From Wenzhouxiangella sediminis (GTDB lineage Bacteria; Pseudomonadota; Gammaproteobacteria; Xanthomonadales; Wenzhouxiangellaceae): a stretch of 64,000 bases of DNA. Both the position numbers and the translations under genes were made by a program. Shown here piece after piece: positions 54,868 to 63,969 of the stretch (position 1 is the stretch's first letter; each line of letters begins with the position of its first letter). The notes under the pieces are model-generated. The model was not told the origin of the DNA, did not search any database, and worked only from the letters and a program-made list of their open reading frames with translations. The DNA lies in contig NZ_QUZK01000042.1 in NCBI RefSeq assembly GCF_003410055.1, forward strand, positions 124,001 through 188,000. Reading direction: 5' to 3'.

Positions 54868-55020
54868 TTGGTTTTTTTGGTGTTTTAGTATTTTGGTGTT
54901 TTGGTAGGGGCAGGCTCCAGAGCCTCGTGCATCAAGTCGAGGCCCCGGCGCCGTCGAGCAACCAAAAAACCAAAAAACCAAAAAACCAACGAACCAACGA
55001 ACCAAAAAACGAACGAACCG
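54868..55020. repeat. inverted tandem-array element E7 (8-bp unit AACCAAAA)
   Basis: The left array, 54868-54907, has five 8-bp units of TTTGGTGT type. The 52-bp core is 54908-54959. The right array, 54960-55020, has seven-plus units (AACCAAAA x3, AACCAACG x2, AACCAAAA, AACGAACG). The element exactly fills the gap between the convergent stop codons of idi (54865-54867) and the response regulator (55021-55023). The core is homologous to that of E8. Confidence 0.9.
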
Positions 55021-55725
55021 TCAGGCTTCGTCCGGCGTGGCCAGCTTGAAGCCCATCCCCTGCACCGTGTGCAGCAGCTTGTGCTCGAACGGGCGGTCGA
55101 TGCCCTTGCGCAGGTTGTAGACGTGGCTGCGCAGCGTGTCGGAATCGGGCAGGGTGTCGCCCCAGAGTTCGTTCTCGATCTGCTCGCGGCTGACTACGCG
55201 GGGCGATTCGCGCATCAGGATCTTGAGGATGCGCATCGCCGTCGGTGACAGGGTGATGCGCTGCCCGGCGCGCTCGACGCGCATCAGGCGCGGGTCGAAC
55301 ATCAGGTCGCCGACCTTGAGCTGGCCCTCGCCGGTCTCTCCCCGGGCGCGGCGGATCAGGGCGCGCAGCCTGGCGATGAGTTCCTCGGTCTCGAAGGGCT
55401 TGACCACGTAGTCGTCGGCGCCGGCGTTGAAGCCCTCTATCTTGTCGTCGAGCTGGTCGCGGGCGGTCAGCATCAGGATGGGCGTGGCCACGCCGTCGTC
55501 GCGCAGCTTCTCGGCCACCCGGATGCCGTTGACGCGGGGCAGCATGAGGTCGAGTACGATGGCGTCGTACTCGTTTTCCGTGACCAGGTTCAGGGCGATC
55601 GCCCCGTCCGCGGCGAAATCGACGGCGAAATTGGCGTCTTCCAGCCAGGCCCCGATGGTGGCGGCCAGGTCGTCGTGGTCCTCGACCAGCAGGATCGTGG
55701 CCTGGGGCAGCGCTTCTTCGGACAT
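55021..55725 (-). CDS. OmpR/PhoB-family response regulator
   Basis: 234 residues: receiver domain (about 9-122) with LVEDHDD, phospho-acceptor Asp in IVLDLMLPRVNG and Lys in DYVVKPF, then a winged-helix effector (about 135-230; RVVSREQIENELWGD, SDTLRSHVYNLRKGID). It is an orphan here: no kinase is adjacent. The sensor kinase ending at 49675 is the nearest candidate partner. An inverted repeat TTCACA-TT-TGTGAA sits 12 bp upstream of its ATG, and array elements E7 and E8 lie on both sides. Confidence 0.9.
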   Translation of the reverse strand: MSEEALPQATILLVEDHDDLAATIGAWLEDANFAVDFAADGAIALNLVTENEYDAIVLDLMLPRVNGIRVAEKLRDDGVATPILMLTARDQLDDKIEGFNAGADDYVVKPFETEELIARLRALIRRARGETGEGQLKVGDLMFDPRLMRVERAGQRITLSPTAMRILKILMRESPRVVSREQIENELWGDTLPDSDTLRSHVYNLRKGIDRPFEHKLLHTVQGMGFKLATPDEA

Positions 55726-55736
55726 TCCTTCACTCC

Positions 55737-55750
55737 TTCACATTTGTGAA
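55737..55750. promoter_or_regulatory. inverted repeat upstream of the response regulator (candidate autoregulatory operator)
   Basis: TTCACATTTGTGAA is a perfect 6-2-6 inverted repeat just upstream of the ribosome site (AAGGAGTGAAGGA on the minus strand) of the regulator gene. OmpR-type regulators more often use direct repeats, so another protein may bind. Confidence 0.35.
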
Positions 55751-55802
55751 TGAGGCCAGTTTATGGGGGGAATGTCAACGTTGAGTGAACGAAGCCTTGT
55801 GT

Positions 55803-55942
55803 TTCGGTTCTTTGGTGTTTTAGTGCTTTAGTGTTTTGGTAGATCGGGGCTCCGTAGCCGCCCGGGTGAATTCGGAGCCCCGGCGCCGTGTAGCAACCAA
55901 AAAACCAAAAAACCAAAAAACCAACGAACCAAGGAGCCAGAT
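55803..55942. repeat. inverted tandem-array element E8 (8-bp unit AACCAAAA)
   Basis: The left array, 55803-55842, has five 8-bp units (TTCGGTTC, TTTGGTGT, TTTAGTGC, TTTAGTGT, TTTGGTAG). The 52-bp core, 55843-55894, contains the perfect stem GGGGCTCCG/CGGAGCCCC. The right array, 55895-55934, has five units. It stands 8 bp from the rho stop codon (55943-55945). Same core length and orientation as E7, with about 34 of 52 core bases identical. Confidence 0.9.
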
Positions 55943-57199
55943 TTACCGCTTCATGTAATTGAAGAACTCCTCGTTGGTCTTGGTGACCTTGAGCTTGTCG
56001 AGCATGAACTCGATGGCCTGGGATTCGTCCATGGGGTGCAGGATTCGGCGCAGGATCCAGGTCTTCTGCAGCTGGTCATTGCCGATCATCAGTTCCTCGC
56101 GGCGGGTACCCGAGCGGTTGATGTCGATGGCCGGGTAGACCCGCTTCTCGGCGATGCGGCGGCTGAGATGGATTTCCATGTTGCCGGTGCCCTTGAACTC
56201 TTCGTAGATCACCTCGTCCATCTTCGAGCCGGTGTCGACCAGGGCCGTGGCGATGATCGTCAGGCTGGCGCCGTCCTCGATGTTGCGCGCCGCGCCGAAA
56301 AAGCGCTTGGGGCGCTGCAGGGCGTTGGCGTCGACACCGCCGGTGAGCACCTTGCCCGACGAGGGCACCACGGTGTTGTAGGCGCGCGCCAGGCGGGTGA
56401 TCGAGTCGAGCAGGATGATCACGTCGTGCTTGTGCTCGACCAGGCGCTTGGCCCGCTCGATGACCATGTCGGCGACCTGAACGTGGCGCGTGGCCGGCTC
56501 GTCGAAGGTCGACGAGATGACCTCGGCGTCGACGCTGCGCTCCATCTCGGTAACTTCCTCGGGGCGCTCGTCGATGAGCAGGATGATCATGTGCGTTTCC
56601 GGGTTGTTGGCCCGGATCGCCGTGGCGATGTTCTGCAGCATCATGGTCTTGCCGGCCTTGGGCGGGCTGACCACCAGGCCGCGCTGGCCCTTGCCGATGG
56701 GCGCGATCAGGTCGACGATGCGCCCGGTGATGTCCTCGGTGGACCCGTTGCCGCGTTCGAGCACGAGCTGCTCGCGCGGGAATTCCGGGGTGAGGTTCTC
56801 GAACAGGATCTTGTTCTTGGACTGATCCGGCCTGTCGTAGTTGAGCTCCTCGACCTTGAGCAGGGCGAAGTAGCGTTCCGAGGACTTCGGCGGCCGGATC
56901 TTGCCGGAAATGTAGTCGCCGGTGCGCAGGTTGAAGCGGCGGATCTGCGAGGGCGAGACGTAAATATCGTCGGGGCCCGCCATGTAGGAGGCTTCGGCCG
57001 ATCTGAGGAAGCCGAAGCCGTCCTGCAGGATTTCGAGCACGCCGTCGCCGTAGATGGCGTCCTTCTTCTGGGCCTTGGCCTTGAGAATGGCAAAGATGAC
57101 GTCGTGCTTGCGCGAACGCCCCATGTTCTCGATGCCGAGTTCCTCGGCCATCTCGACCAGTTCTTTGGCGGATTTCTTCTTGAGTTCGGTAAGGTTCAT
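55943..57199 (-). CDS. rho: transcription termination factor Rho
   Basis: Hexameric RNA-dependent ATPase/translocase. The 418 residues (E. coli 419) comprise the N-terminal helical and cold-shock-like RNA-binding domain ([22 protein letters not shown]), Walker [15 protein letters not shown], Walker B region [18 protein letters not shown]-loop and R-loop ([12 protein letters not shown]). I chose ATG 57199 ([17 protein letters not shown]), as in other Rho proteins. Downstream of trxA in the usual trxA-rho order; its 253-bp leader has two strong hairpins. Confidence 0.96.
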   Translation of the reverse strand: MNLTELKKKSAKELVEMAEELGIENMGRSRKHDVIFAILKAKAQKKDAIYGDGVLEILQDGFGFLRSAEASYMAGPDDIYVSPSQIRRFNLRTGDYISGKIRPPKSSERYFALLKVEELNYDRPDQSKNKILFENLTPEFPREQLVLERGNGSTEDITGRIVDLIAPIGKGQRGLVVSPPKAGKTMMLQNIATAIRANNPETHMIILLIDERPEEVTEMERSVDAEVISSTFDEPATRHVQVADMVIERAKRLVEHKHDVIILLDSITRLARAYNTVVPSSGKVLTGGVDANALQRPKRFFGAARNIEDGASLTIIATALVDTGSKMDEVIYEEFKGTGNMEIHLSRRIAEKRVYPAIDINRSGTRREELMIGNDQLQKTWILRRILHPMDESQAIEFMLDKLKVTKTNEEFFNYMKR

Positions 57200-57392
57200 C
57201 GCTTGAGTGTCTTTACGGGAGTCATTGGGCACACCGCGGGCGAACAGGGAGGTTCGCCGGTCGCGGCGACCGGAAAAGGACCATGATCAGGTTCTATCGC
57301 ATGTTGCCCCGGAGATCCGGGAAAGGGTTCGGGAATTAAGGAACTGCCGGACGGTGACCCGCCCCGATTGGGCGTAAAGTTAGCACCATTCG

Positions 57393-57445
57393 ACGGCGGA
57401 GTCCAGCCGTCGCCGTGAAATCCGCCGGGCCGGACGGCCCGGCGG
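57393..57445 (-). terminator. tandem hairpins between trxA and rho
   Basis: Two stems read on the minus strand. The first, 57422-57431/57436-57445, is a perfect 10-bp stem with a GGAC-type loop immediately after the trxA stop. The second, 57393-57399/57408-57414, is 7 bp. The T-tract is weak, so this may be a partial terminator, a processing site or part of rho autoregulation. The remaining leader to the rho start shows no gene. Confidence 0.5.
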
Positions 57446-57452
57446 AAAACGA

Positions 57453-57779
57453 TCAGATGGTTTCTTCGACGAAGGACTTCAGCGCGGACTTGGTCAGCGC
57501 GCCCACCTTGGTGCCCTGGTGCTCGCCGTTTTCGAAGATCATCAGGGTCGGAATGCCGCGAATCTTGTAGCGGCTGGTCACCTGCTGGTTCTCGTCGATG
57601 TTCAGCTTGGCGATTTTCAGGCGGCCGCCGTACTCGTCGGCCAGCTCGTGCAGGATGGGCTCGATCATCTTGCAGGGGCCGCACCATTCGGCCCAGTAGT
57701 CGACCAGCACCGGTCCGTCGGCCTTGAGGACGTTTTCCTCGAAATCGCTGTCGGTTACATGAATGATGTTGTCGCTCAC
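57453..57779 (-). CDS. trxA: thioredoxin 1
   Basis: 108-residue cytoplasmic disulfide reductase. The active site [13 protein letters not shown] has Cys33 and Cys36; cis-Pro lies in [10 protein letters not shown]. It matches E. coli TrxA in length and order of motifs. Divergent from rhlB and upstream of rho, the arrangement seen in many Gammaproteobacteria. Confidence 0.96.
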   Translation of the reverse strand: MSDNIIHVTDSDFEENVLKADGPVLVDYWAEWCGPCKMIEPILHELADEYGGRLKIAKLNIDENQQVTSRYKIRGIPTLMIFENGEHQGTKVGALTKSALKSFVEETI

Positions 57780-57857
57780 GGCTCGTATTGCTCCTTGGAA
57801 TAGGGGTTTGCGGCGGCCATTTGCGCCCGCGCTCGGCAGAACCGGGCAATTGACAAT

Positions 57858-57886
57858 ATACTATGCCACGCTCGCCTGTGTGTTGA
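57858..57886 (-). promoter_or_regulatory. candidate trxA promoter
   Basis: On the minus strand, TCAACA (57881-57886) and TAGTAT (57858-57863) are separated by 17 bp, each 4 of 6 to consensus. A leader of about 70 nt would precede trxA. Confidence 0.35.
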
Positions 57887-57982
57887 CTCCCCCTGAAACC
57901 GGGTCGCGATGGCTCGACGCCGTCCGGGGTCACACGCAAGGTCAAGGCAATTCACCAGAATTTCAAGGACTACATCATTTCC

Positions 57983-59278
57983 GTGACCGAACACACTGGC
58001 ACCCAGCAGGTGCTGACCGAGACGCGCTTCGATTCCTTCGATCTGCATCCCGACATCCGTCGCAGCCTGGCCGAGGCCGGGTTCGAGTACTGCACACCCA
58101 TTCAGGAACGAACCCTGCCCCTGGCCCTCTCGGGCCGTGACGTGGCCGGCCAGGCCCGCACCGGCACCGGCAAGACCGCTGCCTTTCTCCTGGCGGTGTT
58201 CCAGCGGCTGCTTTCGCCCGATTCGATCGGGCCGGGCCCGAATCCCCGCTCGATCATCATCGCGCCGACTCGCGAACTGGCGATCCAGATCCACCGCGAT
58301 GCCGAGCTGCTGGGCAAGCACACGGGCCTGCGCTCGGTGTTGACCTACGGCGGCGTCGACTACGGCAAGCAGCGCGACCAGATTGCCGCCGGCGTGGACA
58401 TCCTGATCGGCACGCCGGGCCGCCTGATCGACTACCTCAAGCAGGGCGTCTACAACCTCAAGGTCATCGAGGTGGCCGTGCTCGACGAGGCCGACCGGAT
58501 GTTCGATCTGGGCTTCATCGCCGACATCCGCTACCTGTTCCGCAAGATGCCGCCGGTCGACAAGCGCCAGACCCTGATGTTCTCGGCCACTTTCCCGCTC
58601 AAGGTCACCGAGCTCGCCTACGAGCACATGAACGATGCCCAGACCATCCGCTTCGAGGAAGAGCAGGTCACCAGCGACCGGGTGCGGCAGTGCGTCTACT
58701 ATCCCTCGAACCGCGAGAAGCTGCCCCTGCTGGTAAAGCTGCTGCGCGGCATGGAAGATGGCCACGTGATGGTCTTCGTCAACACCCGGCACGAGACCGA
58801 CCGGGTCGCGCGGACGCTCAAGGCCAACGGCATGAACGCCGCCATGCTGGCCGGCAACGTGCCGCAGAAGAAGCGCCAGACCCTGCTCAAGCGATTCCAC
58901 GACGGGGAACTCGACGTGCTGGTCGCCACCGACGTGGCCGCGCGCGGCCTGCACATTCCCGATGTCAGCCACGTCATCAACTATGACCTGCCGCAGGACG
59001 CCGCCGACTATGTCCACCGGATCGGCCGCACGGCGCGGCTGGGCGCGACCGGGGATGCCATCAGCTTCGCCTGCGAGGATTACGCCTTCCACCTGCCCGA
59101 GATCGAGGAGTACATCGAGATGCCGTTGACGGTCGAGCAGCACGATCCCGATGATCTGCCCGAACTCGAACGTCCGGCGCCGCGCAAGCCCAGCGGCAAG
59201 AAGAAGGGCGGGCGGCGTGGTGGAGGTCGTGGGCGTGGAGGGTCGAATCGGGGTGGTGGCCGGCGCCACTCCGGGTGA
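57983..59278 (+). CDS. rhlB: DEAD-box RNA helicase RhlB
   Basis: ATP-dependent RNA helicase, in relatives a component of the RNA degradosome. The 431 residues have the Q motif [13 protein letters not shown], Walker [56 protein letters not shown] and [11 protein letters not shown] basic Gly/Arg-rich C-terminal tail (about 405-431, [18 protein letters not shown]) is likely RNA-binding. The start is GTG 57983. The divergent trxA neighbour favours RhlB over RhlE/SrmB. Confidence 0.9.
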   Translation: MTEHTGTQQVLTETRFDSFDLHPDIRRSLAEAGFEYCTPIQERTLPLALSGRDVAGQARTGTGKTAAFLLAVFQRLLSPDSIGPGPNPRSIIIAPTRELAIQIHRDAELLGKHTGLRSVLTYGGVDYGKQRDQIAAGVDILIGTPGRLIDYLKQGVYNLKVIEVAVLDEADRMFDLGFIADIRYLFRKMPPVDKRQTLMFSATFPLKVTELAYEHMNDAQTIRFEEEQVTSDRVRQCVYYPSNREKLPLLVKLLRGMEDGHVMVFVNTRHETDRVARTLKANGMNAAMLAGNVPQKKRQTLLKRFHDGELDVLVATDVAARGLHIPDVSHVINYDLPQDAADYVHRIGRTARLGATGDAISFACEDYAFHLPEIEEYIEMPLTVEQHDPDDLPELERPAPRKPSGKKKGGRRGGGRGRGGSNRGGGRRHSG

Positions 59279-59300
59279 ACCCGAAGAGCCCGCTATTGCC

Positions 59301-59414
59301 CGCGTAGGTCGGGGTCGTCTCCCCGACGGACGAGGTCTCGGGCCTGTGCACGAATCGCGATGTGTCTTCCGGGCTGAGACGTGGTCCGTCGGGGGTGCGA
59401 CCCCGACCTGCGGA
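59301..59414. repeat. inverted hairpin element E10 (GTCGGGGT family)
   Basis: Arm 59301-59343 and arm 59374-59414 are near-perfect reverse complements of each other (shared blocks AGGTCGGGGTCG, CCCCGACGGAC, GTCTC). Each arm contains its own smaller hairpin GTCGGGG/CCCCGAC. The core is about 30 bp. It begins 22 bp after the rhlB stop and precedes gspC; the remaining sequence to 59503 shows no gene. Confidence 0.85.
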
Positions 59415-59503
59415 GCCATGGATCACGCCGTTTCTCCCCTCCGAACCGCGGCCGGTCTGTGCTAATCTCCCGCCAGAACCAACCCTCCGGAGTCGACTGG
59501 TCC

Positions 59504-60391
59504 GTGTCCGCCATGATGTCACCCGCCTGGTCCTCGCGACTGGCCTTGTTGAGCAGCGCGCTACTGGCGCTGGCGGTGGTCTGGCTGCTGGTGCGCTCGC
59601 TGTGGCTGGTGGTCGGGGGCGTCTCGGTGGCGTCGGTGCCTGCGCTGGCCGTTCCCGAGGTGTCGGAAATCGGCGGTGCGAGCGGCGAGTTCCGTTGGAA
59701 CCTGTTCGGTCGTTCCGCGTCGCCGGCGGTGATGCTCCAGCCGGTTCCGGTTTCCGACAGCCGTCTTCGCCTCAAGGGTGTCATGAGCGGCGAGCGCGGC
59801 TACGCGATCATTTCGGTCAGCGGCTCGGGTGAAGACGTCTACCGCGTCGGCGACGAGTTGCCCGGTGGCGGCGAGGTCGAGGCCATCGAATCGCGCCGCG
59901 TCATCATCGTTCGCAACGGTCGCCGCGAGACCCTGGCGCTGGATCCCGACGCCGTCTCCAGCGGCCCCGCGTCCGGCCGCCCGGGCCGCGATGATCGGGT
60001 GGCAGAGGAGCCTTCGCGGCAACTCCCGGGCATCCGGGGATTCAGTGCCCCCGCCGGGGCCAGCGTCGCATCCTTGCCCGATGCGGCTCGCTCGCTCGGG
60101 CTGGATGCCGGTGCACTGGCCCAGTCAATTTCGGCCATGCCCGTCGCGGGGGGTGGATTCCGCGTGCGACCCGGGCGCGACGCTCGGCTGTTCCAGGAAC
60201 TGGGCCTTCAGGTCAACGACGTGGTCGTGGCGGTCAACGGTCAGCCGCTCGAAACCGCCCAGGGAGTCCAGCGGCTGTTCGCCGACGTGCTGTCGCGCGG
60301 AGAAGTCGCCATCACGGTGCGCCGCGACGGCCGCGAGATGACGCTGCGACCCGATATCGAGCAAATCATGGGGAGTCTGCAATCAAGATGA
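59504..60391 (+). CDS. gspC: type II secretion system protein GspC
   Basis: Inner-membrane-anchored periplasmic component linking the assembly platform to the secretin. Of its 295 residues, one membrane segment lies at about 8-32 (SSRLALLSSALLALAVVWLL). A homology-region domain follows (FRWNLFGRSA... SRLRLKGVMSG, EDVYRVGDELPGGGEVEAI), then a C-terminal PDZ-like domain (RDARLFQELGLQVNDVVVAVNGQPL). I chose GTG 59504; ATG 59513/59516 are alternatives. The frame extends upstream into element E10, which I treat as noncoding. The stop overlaps the gspD ATG. Confidence 0.87.
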   Translation: MSAMMSPAWSSRLALLSSALLALAVVWLLVRSLWLVVGGVSVASVPALAVPEVSEIGGASGEFRWNLFGRSASPAVMLQPVPVSDSRLRLKGVMSGERGYAIISVSGSGEDVYRVGDELPGGGEVEAIESRRVIIVRNGRRETLALDPDAVSSGPASGRPGRDDRVAEEPSRQLPGIRGFSAPAGASVASLPDAARSLGLDAGALAQSISAMPVAGGGFRVRPGRDARLFQELGLQVNDVVVAVNGQPLETAQGVQRLFADVLSRGEVAITVRRDGREMTLRPDIEQIMGSLQSR

Positions 60392-62328
60392 TCAAACAAC
60401 TACGACTGGCCGCCGTTCTGCTGGTGCTGTCGCTGCCGGCCCCGGCGCAGGAAGCGGCCGACGAGAACGGGCACGTGCTCAACTTCAAGGACGCCGACAT
60501 CCGGGCGCTGATCACGGCCGTGGCCGACATGACCGGCCGCTCGATCATCGTCGACCCGCAGGTGACCGGGCAGGTGACGGTGATTTCCTCGCAGTCGCTG
60601 GACGAAGACGAGGTGTGGGACGTTTTCCAGTCGATCCTGCGCGTGCACGGCTACGCCGCGGTGGGCGACGAGCAGACCGTTCGCGTCGTGCCCGACGTCA
60701 ACGCCCGCCAGGACGGTCGCGTACCGGTCGACGACATGCGCGGCGGGGGCGACGAGCCCGTCACGCGCATCATCCAGCTCGAGCACGTCGACGCCGCCGA
60801 GGTTTCGCAGTTGCTGCGCCAGCTGCTGCCCCAGTCGGCCTACATGGTGCACCACGAAAGCTCCAATAGCCTGATCATCAGCGACCGGGCCAGCAATATC
60901 CGGCGCGTCGAAACGATCATCGACCGCCTCGACGCGGCCATCGACCAGGAAGTCGAGGTGATCGCCCTGTCTCATGCCGACGCCGCCGAGGTGGTCCAGC
61001 TGATCAACCAGATCTACCCGGCCAACGGGGGCGCCCAGTCCGCCGTGGCCGATGAGCGGACCAACACCGTCGTGCTCTCCGGCGATCCGGCGCGTCGCCT
61101 TCGGCTTCGCACCCTGATCAGCCATCTCGACACGCCGTTGGAGTCCGAGGGCAGCACGCAGGTCATCTACCTGCGCTACGCCACGGCCGACACGCTCGTG
61201 CCGGTGCTCGAGGGCATGCTCGAGCTCGACGCCGAAGAGGGCGCGAAGGCCCGCATCCAGGCGCACGGCGAGACCAATGCGCTGGTCGTGACGGCGCCGC
61301 CGTCGGTGTACCGTTCGATCGAGTCGGTCGTCGACCAGCTCGACGTGCGCCGCGCGCAGGTTCTGGTCGAGGCCATCATCGCCGAGGTGGCCATGGACAC
61401 CAGTCGCGAGCTGGGCATCCAGTGGCAGGCCTTCGAGTCGGGTGACTCCGGCTTCTTCGGCGGCACCAACTACCAGAGCGGCGGCAACAACATTCTCAAT
61501 CTCTCGGCCGGGCTGGGCGGCGCCGGCGAAGAAGGCAACCTGCTCCTGCCCGGTCGCGGGCTGAACCTGGGATATGTCGGCGGCACGACCAGCCTGCTCG
61601 GGGTCGAGTTGCTCGAGATCGGTGGCCTGGCCCGCGCCCTGGCCAGCGACTCCAACACCAACGTCCTTTCGACGCCGTCGATCGTGACCCTCGACAATCA
61701 CGAAGCGAGCATCAACGTGGGCCAGGAAGTGCCGTTCCTTTCGGGCAGTTATTCCACCCAGGGGGTGGCGACCGGGGAAGGGCAGGTCAATCCCTTCCAG
61801 ACGATCAATCGCGAAGAAATCGGCGTGAAACTCAACGTCACCCCGCATATCAACGAGGGCGATACCATCATGCTCGACATCTCGCAGGAAGTCTCGGACC
61901 TGGCGCCCTCGGCCGGAGCGGTGGACCTGATTACCAGCAAGCGCACGATTTCCACCCGCGTGATGGTGCCTGACGGCTCGATGCTGGTGCTCGGCGGGCT
62001 GATCAGAGACGACTTGCAGGAAGGTCGCGAGGAAGTGCCGGGCCTCGGCCGGATTCCGCTGCTCGGCGAGCTGTTCCGCTACCGCACGACCAGCAAGGTC
62101 AAGCGCAACCTGATGGTCTTCATCCGGCCGCAGATCCTGCACGACAAGGAATTGGTGGACAGCGTCACGCGTTCGAAGTACACGCGCATTCGCGACCTCC
62201 AGCTCGAGCAGCGCGAGGCGGTCGACGGCCTGAGCCGCAAGTCGCAGATGCCCCTGCTGCCCGAACTCGAGGCGTTCATGCAGGCCGCTCCCGAGAATGC
62301 GGGAGACGCGGGCAGCGATGGCCGGTGA
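60388..62328 (+). CDS. gspD: type II secretion system secretin GspD
   Basis: Outer-membrane channel of the type II secretion system, 646 aa: signal peptide (1-20, LSLPAPAQ), N0 domain (HVLNFKDADIRALITAVADMTGRSIIVDPQVTGQVTV), N1-N3 repeats (RIIQLEHVDAAEVSQLLRQLLPQ; IALSHADAAEVVQLINQIYP; VIYLRYATADTLVPVLEGML) and the secretin domain (VLVEAIIAEVAMDTSRELGIQW; VGQEVPFLSGSY; GVKLNVTPHINEGDTI; GLGRIPLLGELFRYR). ATG 60388 overlaps the gspC stop. Confidence 0.95.
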   Translation: MIKQLRLAAVLLVLSLPAPAQEAADENGHVLNFKDADIRALITAVADMTGRSIIVDPQVTGQVTVISSQSLDEDEVWDVFQSILRVHGYAAVGDEQTVRVVPDVNARQDGRVPVDDMRGGGDEPVTRIIQLEHVDAAEVSQLLRQLLPQSAYMVHHESSNSLIISDRASNIRRVETIIDRLDAAIDQEVEVIALSHADAAEVVQLINQIYPANGGAQSAVADERTNTVVLSGDPARRLRLRTLISHLDTPLESEGSTQVIYLRYATADTLVPVLEGMLELDAEEGAKARIQAHGETNALVVTAPPSVYRSIESVVDQLDVRRAQVLVEAIIAEVAMDTSRELGIQWQAFESGDSGFFGGTNYQSGGNNILNLSAGLGGAGEEGNLLLPGRGLNLGYVGGTTSLLGVELLEIGGLARALASDSNTNVLSTPSIVTLDNHEASINVGQEVPFLSGSYSTQGVATGEGQVNPFQTINREEIGVKLNVTPHINEGDTIMLDISQEVSDLAPSAGAVDLITSKRTISTRVMVPDGSMLVLGGLIRDDLQEGREEVPGLGRIPLLGELFRYRTTSKVKRNLMVFIRPQILHDKELVDSVTRSKYTRIRDLQLEQREAVDGLSRKSQMPLLPELEAFMQAAPENAGDAGSDGR

Positions 62329-63796
62329 GTTCCGGCCCGGCTATGGATTCGCGCGCAAGCGCGGCGTGGCGGTGGCCGGTCACGACGCCGGCGGCCGCCA
62401 CCGGCTGGTTGTCCGTGAACCGGTCGATGTGGTCGCCGTGCAGGAAGTGCGCCGCCGCCTCGACGGTCCGGTGCAGGTCGAGCGCCTGCCTGCCGCCGAT
62501 TTCGATCGGCTGATCACTGAGCTCTACGAGGCCGACGACGCCGCGGCGCGTCACGCCGCCGAAGATCTCGGCGAGGACCTGGACCTGTCCCGGCTGGCCG
62601 AGGACCTGCCCGAGCCCGCCGACCTGCTGGAGTCCGAGGATGACGCACCGATCATCCGTCTGATCAACGGCGTGCTCACCCAGGCCATCCGCGAGGGTGC
62701 CTCCGATATCCATCTCGAGCCTTTCGAGGAGCGCTTGTCGATTCGCTTCCGCGTCGACGGCGTGCTGCGCGAGGTGATGACGCCGGCCCGTGGCCTGGCA
62801 GGCCTGATCGTCTCGCGCATCAAGGTCATGGCGCGGCTCGACATCGCCGAAAAGCGCGTGCCGCAGGACGGCCGGATCGGCCTGCGCATCGCTGGCCGGC
62901 CGGTCGACGTGCGTGTATCGACCCTGCCTTCGAACCACGGCGAGCGGGTCGTGCTGCGCCTGCTCGACAAGCAGGCCGGCCGCCTCGACCTGGCCGAACT
63001 TGGCATGGACGAGGCCACGCGTGATCGCATGGAAGCGCTGATCCAGCGGCCACACGGCATCCTGCTGGTGACCGGGCCGACCGGCTCGGGCAAGTCGACC
63101 ACCCTCTACGCTTCGCTCATGCGGCTCAACGATCGCAGCCGTAACATCATGACGGTCGAAGATCCGATCGAGTACGACCTCGACGGCATCGGCCAGACGC
63201 AGGTCAACCCCAAGGTCGACCTGACTTTCGCGCGCGGCCTGCGCGCGATCCTGCGCCAGGATCCCGACGTGGTGATGGTCGGCGAGATCCGCGACCTCGA
63301 AACCGCCCGTATCGCGGTGCAGGCCAGCCTGACCGGTCACCTCGTTCTCTCGACTCTGCATACGAACACCGCCGTCGGTGCCATTCCGCGCCTGGTCGAC
63401 ATGGGCGTGGAGCCTTTCCTGCTCGCCTCGAGCCTGATCGGCGTGCTGGCCCAGCGCCTGGTCCGCGTCCTCGATCCGGCCGCTCGCGAGGCCTACACGC
63501 TGGAGGCCGCCGAGTTACAGCGCCTGGGCGTGCAGACCGGGGACGGCGCCACCCTCTACCGACCGCGCCCCGACCTGCCGGCGGACCAGTCCGGCTACCA
63601 CGGCCGCACCGGCATCTACGAACTGGTGCCGGTCAACGAGGCGATGCGCGGGCTGATCCACGACGGCGCAGCCGAACAGGCCCTGGAAAAGCTGGCCCGG
63701 GAGCTGGCGCCTTCGATCTTCGAGGACGGCTGGCGGAAAGCTCTGGCAGGCACAACCAGCCTGGAAGAAGTGTTGCGGGTGACGAGGACGGCGTGA
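62318..63796 (+). CDS. gspE: type II secretion ATPase GspE, lacking the tetracysteine motif
   Basis: Cytoplasmic secretion ATPase, 492 aa. Visible: N-terminal domain, GASDIHLEPFEERLSIRFRVDG, Walker A VTGPTGSGKSTTLYA (about 248-262), Asp box TVEDPIEYDLDG, Walker B ILRQDPDVVMVGEIRD and the His box HLVLSTLHTNTA. Canonical GspE proteins carry a zinc-binding CxxC...CxxC insertion before GYHGRTGIYEL. Here that region (about 400-430) contains no Cys, and none occurs in the whole protein. I chose ATG 62318, overlapping gspD by 11 bp; ATG 62297 lacks a ribosome site. gspF follows after element E9. Confidence 0.93.
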   Translation: MAGEFRPGYGFARKRGVAVAGHDAGGRHRLVVREPVDVVAVQEVRRRLDGPVQVERLPAADFDRLITELYEADDAAARHAAEDLGEDLDLSRLAEDLPEPADLLESEDDAPIIRLINGVLTQAIREGASDIHLEPFEERLSIRFRVDGVLREVMTPARGLAGLIVSRIKVMARLDIAEKRVPQDGRIGLRIAGRPVDVRVSTLPSNHGERVVLRLLDKQAGRLDLAELGMDEATRDRMEALIQRPHGILLVTGPTGSGKSTTLYASLMRLNDRSRNIMTVEDPIEYDLDGIGQTQVNPKVDLTFARGLRAILRQDPDVVMVGEIRDLETARIAVQASLTGHLVLSTLHTNTAVGAIPRLVDMGVEPFLLASSLIGVLAQRLVRVLDPAAREAYTLEAAELQRLGVQTGDGATLYRPRPDLPADQSGYHGRTGIYELVPVNEAMRGLIHDGAAEQALEKLARELAPSIFEDGWRKALAGTTSLEEVLRVTRTA

Positions 63797-63801
63797 TGAT
63801 G

Positions 63802-63957
63802 AGGTTTCAGGTTTCAGGTTTCAGGTTTCAGGAATCCCTCGCTTCGGATCTGGCTGAGCGCCTGACGCAACCGTCCGGTGGCACGGTCAATGGCTTTTGG
63901 GCAACGCTCGTTCCGTGTTGCCAAGCGTCCCTGAAACCTGAAACCTGCAACCTGAAA
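63802..63957. repeat. inverted tandem-array element E9 (7-bp unit AGGTTTC)
   Basis: The left array, 63802-63829, has four perfect AGGTTTC units starting 5 bp after the gspE stop. The core of about 97 bp is 63833-63929. The right array, 63930-63957, has four units (CCTGAAA, CCTGAAA, CCTGCAA, CCTGAAA). The core block GGCTTTTGGGCAACGC (63892-63907) is the reverse complement (15 of 16) of a block in E6 at the same distance from its array. It splits gspE from gspF inside the secretion operon. Confidence 0.92.
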
Positions 63958-63969
63958 CCTCTGTTTTAG

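Noticed and set aside
57850-57855. Perfect TTGACA on the plus strand as rhlB promoter
   Set aside because: No -10-like hexamer is found 15-19 bp downstream; the AT-rich sequence fits better as the trxA -10 region on the minus strand.
59381-59503. N-terminal extension of GspC
   Set aside because: The first 41 codons overlap the inverted element E10 and precede the membrane anchor; no GspC has such a leader.
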